The notes beneath the pieces were generated by a model, which saw nothing but the letters and a program-made list of their open reading frames with translations, made no database searches and was not told the origin of the DNA. A program made the position numbers and the translations under genes. Source: Mangifera indica (lineage: Eukaryota; Streptophyta; Magnoliopsida; Sapindales; Anacardiaceae). Taken from it: 64,000 bases of DNA. The stretch spans positions 8,866,001 to 8,930,000 of the forward strand of contig NC_058153.1 of assembly GCF_011075055.1 (NCBI RefSeq). Reading direction: 5' to 3'. Positions 56,481 through 64,000 of the stretch are shown piece by piece. The stretch's first letter is position 1; the number at the start of each line of letters is the position of its first letter.

Positions 56481-57200
56481 CTTTAATTCTTGAAATTCAG
56501 CTAGAGCCATTCGGTAAGAGGCTTTTGAAATTGGGGCTGAGCCAGGTTCTAACTCGATACTAAACTCCAACTCTCTCTCTGGAGGTAAACCTGGTAGCTC
56601 ATCAGGAAAAACATCTAAAAAATCGCGTACTATTGAGACATCCTAAACACCCAATCTTTGAATATCACGCTCATATACCACATGAGCTAAATATCCCGTA
56701 CACCCATTTTTCAATAATTTTTGTGCCTTTACAGTACTGATTATCATACTAGGCTGATGGCCCTTTCTGAAATTAAAGTAATCCCCATTATCAAGTTGGA
56801 ATCGAGCATTTTTCTTTCTACAGTCAATCTCGACTCCATATCTTTCTAAGAAATTCATACCTAGGATAACATCAAAATCAGACATATCAAAGACAATCAA
56901 GTCCACCTTTAACTCTCTCCCATGTATCACTACCCTCTGGTCTTTTAACATCTTATCAATAATCACATTCCCACCATCTGGCATCTCAACTCTAATGGAA
57001 TGGGTAGATCTAACAGAAACTAAACCTACCCTTTCAATAACCCCTGGTGCAATAAAGGAGTGTGTAGCTCCTGAATCAATCAATGCATATAAGGAAATAG
57101 AGTGGAAAAAGAGCTGACTAGTAACCGCAGATGGACTAGCCACCGCCTGACTATGGGTAGCTGTATAGACTTGTGCATTGATACCTCTCCTTGGATGCAC
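56481..57200 (-). pseudogene. F3 aspartic protease region
   Basis: ALIDSGATHSFIAPGVIERVG (about 57040-57105) and FDVILGMNFLERYG, open from 57200 to 56643. It then meets a TAG where F1 has a Gln codon (GVQDV), a C-to-T change. The joint to RT follows. Confidence 0.9.
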
Positions 57201-58415
57201 TGGCGGAATCAGGATTTGTTATGGTTGCATCGGGACTGGCACCTCGGTATTCTGGCAATCCTTTGCTATATGCCCTGGTTGTTGGCATCTATAACAAATC
57301 ACCTGTTTTTGCTGGTAGCAACATTCCCCGCTATGACATCTCCCACAAATCTAACACTAGGGAATATTTTCTTTTCTAGGCTTCTTGTCACTTTTCCCAC
57401 CTTTTCTACTTGTTTTTTACTAGAATTTTCTTTTTCCCCTATTATTTATGAAACTGGAGCTAATTGAACTACCCCCTGATGTTATAGCAGGTGTTGAAAC
57501 AGTCAATGAAGTAGGTAGAGCTGACCGACTTGGCATCACTATCTGGGGTGCTGTCAATGATGGAGGTGTTGACATGGAAGGTGCATTCCTGGGTAGCTAT
57601 TAACATATACCTCTAATCTCAATGCTCTTTCCAATGACTCTTCATAAGTTTGAGGAGGTTGTGGTCCAGCTAGCACATGCAAAGCTATCTCCGGTCTAAG
57701 GCCCTGAAGAAATCTGTCTAGTCGGAGACTAGGTGTACTCACCATACCTAGAGCAAAACTAGATAGGACATCAAAACGGTAGAATAATCCTTTACTGAAC
57801 CCTCTCCTTGCTGTAAAGAAATGAACTTCTGAACTTTGACTGTTACCATATCAGTTGTTCTGTATTGGGCCTCAAATGCCCTTCTAAAGTCCTGCCAGGT
57901 CATCAGATCCACATTTCTGGTTTCTTTAACTAGGTCCCATCATGCGTGGGCCTCTCCCCTCATCAAGAAACTAGCATACCGAACTTTTTCTCTATTAGTC
58001 ATAGGAAATAAATCCATAGTACTTTCCACCTGCTTGATCCATTCATCAGCCACCAAAGGGTCTTTAGTACCTTTAAATTCAGGAGGGGTATGCTAACTAG
58101 GTAAGGAATAAATGGGCTCAAGTCGCCTTTGAGCTCCAATTTCTCCTCTCCCTTCATTCCTCGTTTCATTTCTGATTCTTCTATGACCTCTTCACGAATC
58201 TCACTTCTAATCTCATCTCGAATTGCATCTCTGGCTATATTTTCAGGTGTGGGTCTATCTTGACTCTCGGTCAATACCTGACGGACTATATCTCTAATTT
58301 CTGCTAGCCCAAATCCTGAAACACCTGACGAGGCAAGGTTAGACGGTTCTCCCGTCTCTCTGTGAATAGCCTTTCCATGACCCTGTCCTCGTCCCCGTCT
58401 TGTGGTACTCCTCAT
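57201..58415 (-). pseudogene. F3 Gag, broken
   Basis: Starts at the Met at 58415 (MRSTTRRGRGQGHGK), with a charged N-terminal stretch (RDEIRSEIREEVIEE), then a frameshift near 58165. The capsid part is seen around 57780-58020 and 57554-57745 (RLDRFLQGLRPEIALHVLAG). Two zinc knuckles lie near 57270-57360, the first with a Cys lost. It matches F1's Gag throughout. Confidence 0.87.
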
Positions 58416-58639
58416 CTAATAACTGCATAAGTGTAATTACATAATATTCTATTATTTGAATACAAGTAAAGAAAACAACTTACTGCAGTCAATTCTCAGG
58501 AGCTGATCTGTGAGACATAAGGGGCACTTGTGCAATATTAGAATGCAAAACTATAGATATATTGTATTATATATTATATTCCCACATATTCTATTATATG
58601 CTCCATTAAGCGCCAAAAATCGCGCTCTGATACCAAAAA
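58416..58639 (-). promoter_or_regulatory. F3 leader and primer binding site
   Basis: TGGTATCAGAGC on the minus strand at 58624-58635, four bases from the LTR. Confidence 0.9.
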
Positions 58640-58884
58640 TGTAACCCCTCCTAACCAATAGGTGTGTCACAGAAAAACGGCAAGAGTTCCCCTATTTTAG
58701 AGGGCCCGGGGAACATTTTTTCTTTTTAATTATGCCCTATAACACTCCCAATTAGCAATTCACACAAACCAATCCTACTAACCGACCGAAATTTTTGTCA
58801 ACTTAATCACAATTAATAAAATAAGTACATAATAATAACCATCATAAAAATTATCACCCACAAAAACTTTACAACCAATTTTCA

Positions 58885-58938
<54 letters not shown>

Positions 58939-60835
58939 TAGATATACACATATATAGATATACACATACACAATCACATATATACATATAAGCACCAATA
59001 TCTCCATCAAGTATATATATATATATATGCATATATTCACATATACATCAAAACATATAAATCAACAAAATTATGGTGCCTTTCTCCCTCAGCCTCATGT
59101 CTCACTAATGCTCCCTGGGAACCTTTGTTGTAACTCTTTACCTGTAAAATATTAAATTAAACGGAGTGAGCGACCACGACTTAGTAAGAAAATCATACTC
59201 AATACTCAAAGTATTTCATACTAGTATTAATCTCTTCCATACTCAACGTGTCTGAGCTATTTACGACAAAATAATTGACACAGAACACGCATTAAACACA
59301 TATCATAATTCTTTTCTTTCACCCATTCATTCATTTCCTTATTATACAAATATGATTCACTCGTTATGATTTATGCATATATGAGTGCCATGACTTTTCT
59401 ATTTTCTGATCGTACATATTTCTCAACTCTTTATCAGCCACATAGACTTGCATGTATGGTTCTAATGCAATTTACTTTCATAAAATATTTTCTGACTGGT
59501 CTAAACTACATATGACAGTACTTGCAATCACCATAAAAGGTATAATTCTCTCTTACATGCATAATTTATTATTATTTTTCTTTGCTGTCCACACAGTACA
59601 ACTACTATTTTTCTTTGCTGTCCACACAGTACAGCTGGTTGTCCACACAGTACAACCGATATTTTTCTTTGTTGTCTATACAGTATAGCTCGCGTGTAAG
59701 GATTTTAAATATACTTTCTGCTTTCCTGTATCATATGAGTCATTATAAAACCAAAAATACTTGTTTTCCATGTTCTGAAAACATGCATAACTTCGAAATT
59801 TTTTTACCTCTTTCTTTATTTTTTTTTCTTAAATCATGCATATGCTATGATTCCTCATGTATGCATGTATAACCATAATATGAAATATGCCCGTTCATTG
59901 TTTTCCCTTATTCTTTTCACTCTTTATCAAGTATCATATTATTTCCTCATGCATTTATATATATCTCATACATTGAATTAATTTCAAAATATACAATGTA
60001 GGCTTAATATAAGGGTTATTGCACATATCATGTACATAATTAAGCAAAATTAACCTATATCACATAAAATGACATTTTTTCCCTTATGGCCAAAAATTAC
60101 ATCATGAATCCTAATGAATTTCTTTATCCTTTTAGGCATAAATCACCTTAATTCTAATACCTTACACACTTATATAAGCAAAGGTTATTTAAATAACTTA
60201 ACTCAAATTTACTTCAAGTATGTAAAGTATGAAATTCTTACCTTTTCTTTGCTATTTAGGTGATTTAAGCTTATTCTCCTTCTTTTCTTCTTCCTAGCAA
60301 CATTAATCAACCAAAAATATAATCATCCATCAAAACTCTAAATTTCATATCTCTTAAAAATTAAATTTCTTACCTTAGAACTGACCAGAATTGATAGATT
60401 TATACTTTTTATAACTGAAGGCTCTGGAAATTAGGTGGTTTAGCTAGGTTTTTGGATGAATTTTGATTGAAGGAAAGCTTTAGTTCAATTCATGGAGGCT
60501 CTCGGCTAAATGAAGAAGAAAATGACTAGGTTAGGTTTATAAGCCTTTTGGACCAATTTGCCCTTAATCTTTTCCACAAATGACTATTTTATCCTTGCCA
60601 ATTACCAAAACCCTTGGCACCACCATATAATTTCAAGTGTGCCATTCAATTTTCATTCCCACTTTGTCCCTTAAATCCTTCTAAAATGATCATTTTACCC
60701 CTTTTGAAAATTATTGCTCATTTAGTAGTTTTCTATAATTCTTTTGCAATTTCTTTAAACAACAAGTTATAAAATCAACTCTAAGGGTAATTTTGGAAGT
60801 GGAGTTTACCGACATACCTGAATTCGGGTGTTACA
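58640..60835 (-). repeat. 5' LTR of F3 (2,196 bp)
   Basis: TGTAACCCC to GGTGTTACA, bounded by the primer site and GAAAG. It includes a four-unit tandem repeat at about 59573-59690. Confidence 0.94.
59573..59690. repeat. Tandem repeat in the Tekay LTR, unit 31-33 bp
   Basis: Units containing TCTTTGCTGTCCACACAGTA start at 59587, 59620, 59641 and 59674; the third lacks 12 bp. The other LTRs of the family have two or three units. Confidence 0.88.
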
Positions 60836-60903
60836 GAAAGGCTTAGCTTAATTTATGCAATTTTAATTAAATTTTGTCAACTTTTATTGGATCTTGTTGC
60901 CAT

Positions 60904-61883
60904 TGATGCATGCACAACTCTATCATCATTTTTGAGGTTTCAAGCCACCCTCAAGTCTCCATGCAGCCTTTGAAGCCAACAAGAATGAAGTTCTAGCAAT
61001 TCTCAAGCCAAAGGAAGCATTGCACCTTCAATTTTGGCCCAACTTTACTTTTGGGCATAACCTCATTAGTTGGGCTCAAGAACCCCTGAGTAGTCTGCTC
61101 TTTTGGCCTAAAATAAGCTTCACATGGTGCCTTTCCAAGCCCAATACGCCCAAGACTCTTTTGAAGCCCATTTTAACTCAAACTTGTAAATTTAGTAGGT
61201 TTAGAATTAGATGGAAATTTAGTTGTAAAGATATGAGACATATTTCCTAGATTTAGGGAAAAAGCTAGCCACTTTTGTTTTCTAGTAAATTAATGAGGTA
61301 TGGGGTTAGTTTATGATAGATGGCTTAGCATACATTAAGGAGTTTAGTTGATTTTTAATTAATTTTGTTGACAAAGTGTATCATTGCCATTCATGCCTCC
61401 TATATAAAGAAGTGGACCTTCATTTGTAAATTTTAGTTGACATTTGAATGAAACTTGAGTTAAAACATTGAAGTTTTTTCCTCACTTTCCTTTATCCAAT
61501 CATCTTGATGGAAGATTAGTGGTGGAAGACCCCAAGGTTGGTGGATCTCTTTCCTTTATACCTTCATTTTTCATTAGTATGTTCCTTAGAATCCAAATTG
61601 CATGCATGTGAAGGGTTTTCAATCCTATAGTAGAGAGTTACAGTATAATTACTATTTCTATCACTGCATTCTATTTGTAATTTGATTGTCTTATTCTATA
61701 CCAATTGTGTACGTCCATAGCTTGAAAAAAAAGTTCATTGTGTTTATGATTATGATGAAATGAATTCGGTTGGATTTGGTTGGACAAACTACAAGAACAA
61801 AAAAACTGCACATACCACATGAATAGTAAAAACAGTTTTTGATTCTTTGGTTTCTTGTTACATGTTTGGATAAATATGCACCA
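60904..61883 (+). repeat. Family-G solo LTR in an older G LTR
   Basis: 980 bp, TGATGCATGC to ATGCACCA, flanked by GCCAT (60899-60903) and GCCAC (61884-61888). The host LTR continues on both sides. A TATATAAA box lies at 61401-61408. Confidence 0.85.
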
Positions 61884-62336
61884 GCCACCCTTTTCTATAT
61901 AAAGGATAAGCCTTCATTTGTAAAAGCTTTAGCTTGTTTTTTTAAAATAGATAATGAAATCTTTGTGAAGTGCGTTGAAGCTTTCACTTATTCTTTCTTT
62001 ATTCAAACATTTTGGTGGAGATTGGTGGTAGAAGACCCCAAGGTTGGTGGATCTCTTTCCTTTATGCCTTGGTTTTCATTAGTGTGTTCCTTAGAATCCA
62101 AATTGCATGCATGTGAAGGGTTTTCAATCCTATGACAAAGTGTTACAACATAATTACCATTTTTGCTATTGCATTCTACTTGTATTTTGATTGCCTTATT
62201 CTATACCAATTGTATACATATATAGCTTGAAAGAAAGTTCATTGTGTTGTGATTATGATAAAATGAATTTGGAGTCAATTTGGTTGGTTAAATTGCAAGA
62301 ACAAAAAAAACTACCATAGCAAATGAACAGTAAAAG

Positions 62337-64000
62337 TTCGAAGCTTTTTTGAAACCTATGAGAGAGAAAATGCTCTCCCTTCTCTCTAGAATCTCACCCC
62401 TTTATTTTAAATTTTTTTCAATATACCGTCATCTTCCCCCACTGGTTGGAGTCCCTTCCGACATCAACCTCCAGCTTGGAGACCCCTTGTGGTCACCGGC
62501 TCCTTCCTTCATGGCTGTCCTTTCTTTGTTTTCACTCTTTGGGTTATCCTTCATTACTATAGTTTTTTTACCTGTATTTTCTGTTTTGTTGTTCTCTTTG
62601 CCTTAGTTCTTCGTTTTTCATTCATTGATCTTTGTCATTATCTCTCCAGTTTGCTTTTCTACAGTGATAAACTTGGTTTTCCAGGTTTGCTTTTATTCCC
62701 TCCTTCTTGTTCTTGGCGGTTTTGCTTAAACTTCCTCTCAAATTCAAAATTTCCAGTTTCTCTTTCTTCCTTTGTGTTCTTTCCCTTTTGGTGTATACAG
62801 CAGACCCCCTTTTCCCTTTTTAGAGCTGTTTTTTCCATTTTGGAAGGCTTTATCTACAGAGCCTTTCTTTTGCTGTTTCTTTCCGTTTTTGGCTTTCCTC
62901 ATGGGAGAAGTTATGTCAAACAAGGAAAGTTCTTTGTCTTCTCACGTTACCTCTTGCATGAAACACCATGATGGCCTTACTCTCTTGTCCAGGAATGCTA
63001 CTGGAAATGCTTCTTTTATCCCCATAAAAGAGTCTTGCATTGAAGGTTCCTCCCTCATACACTCCACCACCAAGTCTACTGAACTGACTTTTTCGGCATC
63101 CTCTTCCTCAGTTTCGGTGACTGAAGGAAAGCGCTCTTGGAATAATTTATTCAAGGAGAAACAAGTTTCAAACCTTAAGCTTGAATACTTTCCTCCTTCG
63201 GAAAGCCTTGCTGGAGAAAAGTACTCCATTTCCCCTCCTCCTGAAGTTGCGGATGAAGGTGCAAAGAGATGGGAGAAATGTGCGATTGGTTTTTTCATTG
63301 GAAGAAGAATGTCGTTCCTCCTTGTCAAAAGGTATGCAATCCGCCATTGGTCCAACTATGGGCTTACTGATTTTATATCCACTGGAATGGGAGTTTATCT
63401 CCTAAAATTCAAGGATGAAGAAGGTATGATGAAAGTCTTGGAAGAGGAGACATGGATGATTGGTGGACAGCCCCTATTTGTTAGAAGATGGGAAAAGAAC
63501 CTCTCAATGGTGGCGGAAAACATAAAGAAGATAGCAGTATGGGTAAAATTCTATGGAGTTCCCTTGGAATATTGGAGCTTAAAGGGTTTTAGCCATATTG
63601 CTAGTGTCCTAGGTCGTCCCCTCTAGTGGATTCTGTCACGGAGGAAGGGAGTAGATTGGAGTATGCCCATATTTGTGTGGAGATTAATGTAAACCATGAT
63701 TTCCCGGAGAAATTGGAGCTTGTACTACCATCAAAAGAAAAAGTTGAAATTCGGCTGGAGTATGCATGGAAACCGTTAAAATGCAACTTGTGTAATATGT
63801 TTGGCCATGGAAATGAAGAGTGTAAAATGAGAGTGGAAAGAGGAGAAGCTGTAAGAGGAAAATATGGCTTATATAAAGGAAGAACGGTGAATAATAAGGA
63901 GGAGGCCTTAGGTGCAAAGGTGGGGATGGCTACTTCTGAAATTCAGAATACGGCTATGAATAACAATGGGAATGGTCGTCTAAACTCAATGACCCCTAGT
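62337..64000 (+). mobile_element. LINE L4, 5' region, runs off the right edge
   Basis: The old G LTR stops near 62337 and a T/C-rich leader begins (GAGAGAGAAAATGCTCTCCC), followed by ORF1 with DUF4283 and a zinc knuckle. The presence of leader and ORF1 suggests a full-length or near full-length copy. ORF2 lies beyond the window. Confidence 0.82.
62901..64000 (+). pseudogene. LINE L4 ORF1 (DUF4283, zinc knuckle), one frameshift
   Basis: Starts at ATG 62901 or 62913 (MSNKESSLSSH); an upstream Met at 62772 is in frame but lies in leader-like sequence. A Ser/Thr-rich N-terminus precedes a DUF4283-type domain (WEKCAIGFFIGRRMSFLLVK, GMGVYLLKFKDEEGM, GGQPLFVRRWEKN, VWVKFYGVPLEYWS, about 63270-63600), the RNA-binding module of plant LINE ORF1. 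The frame stops at 63624-63626. A neighbouring frame continues with DSVTEEGSRLEYAHICVEI and a knuckle CNLCNMFGHGNEEC (63783-63824), and stays open to the edge, so one base is missing near 63625. Confidence 0.87.

Larger units (their letters stand above)
51450..60835 (-). mobile_element. Tekay/Del-type chromovirus F3, complete layout, broken
   Basis: 9,386-bp minus-strand element: 3' LTR (51450-53718), polypurine tract, integrase with chromodomain, RNase H, RT, protease, gag, primer site (58624-58635), 5' LTR (58640-60835). It is flanked by GAAAG at 51445-51449 and 60836-60840. By eye the LTRs differ by roughly 3-5%, excluding TA arrays. Many stops, several of them C-to-T type. Confidence 0.95.
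51090..62336 (+). repeat. Old family-G LTR, in three pieces
   Basis: 51090-51449, 60841-60903 and 61889-62336 are collinear with the G LTRs (CTTTTGGCCCAAATCC, TATATAAAG, then GGTTGGTTAAATTGCAAGAA). It was first interrupted by F3 (duplication GAAAG) and by another G solo LTR (GCCAT/GCCAC). Its left edge is approximate and its right end is cut by LINE L4. Confidence 0.72.

Noticed and set aside
59573..59690. CRISPR-like array
   Set aside because: Units are contiguous with no spacers, few in number, and inside a plant LTR.
62349..62971. Overlapping plus-strand frames in the leader of LINE L4 as separate genes
   Set aside because: T/C-rich leader with no domain; the ORF1 domain begins later.
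1..64000. Integrated pararetrovirus as the source of RT
   Set aside because: All RT regions have LTRs, integrase and five-base duplications, the Ty3/gypsy pattern, or are LINE ORF2; no movement or coat protein was seen.

Overview
This window is plant nuclear DNA made almost entirely of retrotransposons. The evidence is Ty3/gypsy LTR elements primed by initiator tRNA-Met, a Tekay/Del-type chromovirus with an integrase chromodomain, and plant L1-type LINEs with a DUF4283-type ORF1 and a zf-RVT C-terminus. It is AT-rich and heterochromatin-like. I found no host gene, rRNA, tRNA or CRISPR array. A eudicot is likely, but nothing here fixes the species.

Left block (1-21984): a four-layer nest on the minus strand. 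LINE L1 (18857-21984) was hit by Ty3/gypsy element A. A's gag was hit by its sibling element B (2326-16431, duplication ATAAT). B's reverse transcriptase was hit by the related element C (5333-12037, duplication ACTAA). A 752-bp LINE fragment also sits in B's 5' LTR. C is very young: its two 975-bp LTRs differ at one base. B is older (7 differences in 956 bp), yet its polyprotein frame is open on both sides of C. A is dead.

Middle block (21985-43560): remnants of a third gypsy family (H), pieces and solo LTRs of family D, a Tekay element F1 with its left end lost, and element D (30290-39283) inserted in F1's LTR. D in turn holds a solo LTR of family A and a LINE tail.

Right block (43561-64000): a solo LTR of family G, a decayed LINE (L2) split by a solo Tekay LTR (F2), a complete but broken Tekay element F3 (51450-60835, duplication GAAAG) inside an old G-type LTR, another G-type solo LTR, and the 5' part of a fairly young LINE (L4) running off the right edge.

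How the parts relate: each LTR element carried gag (particle), protease, reverse transcriptase/RNase H (copying) and integrase (insertion), started from an LTR promoter and primed at the PBS. The LINEs carried ORF1, endonuclease and reverse transcriptase and inserted by target-primed copying. Today only C, and possibly L4, are close to coding-competent. The most unusual signals are polyproteins whose last residues are encoded inside the LTR in at least three families, paired hairpins in the LINE 3' tails, and two tiny LINE-type insertions (68 and 21 bp) with full target-site duplications.
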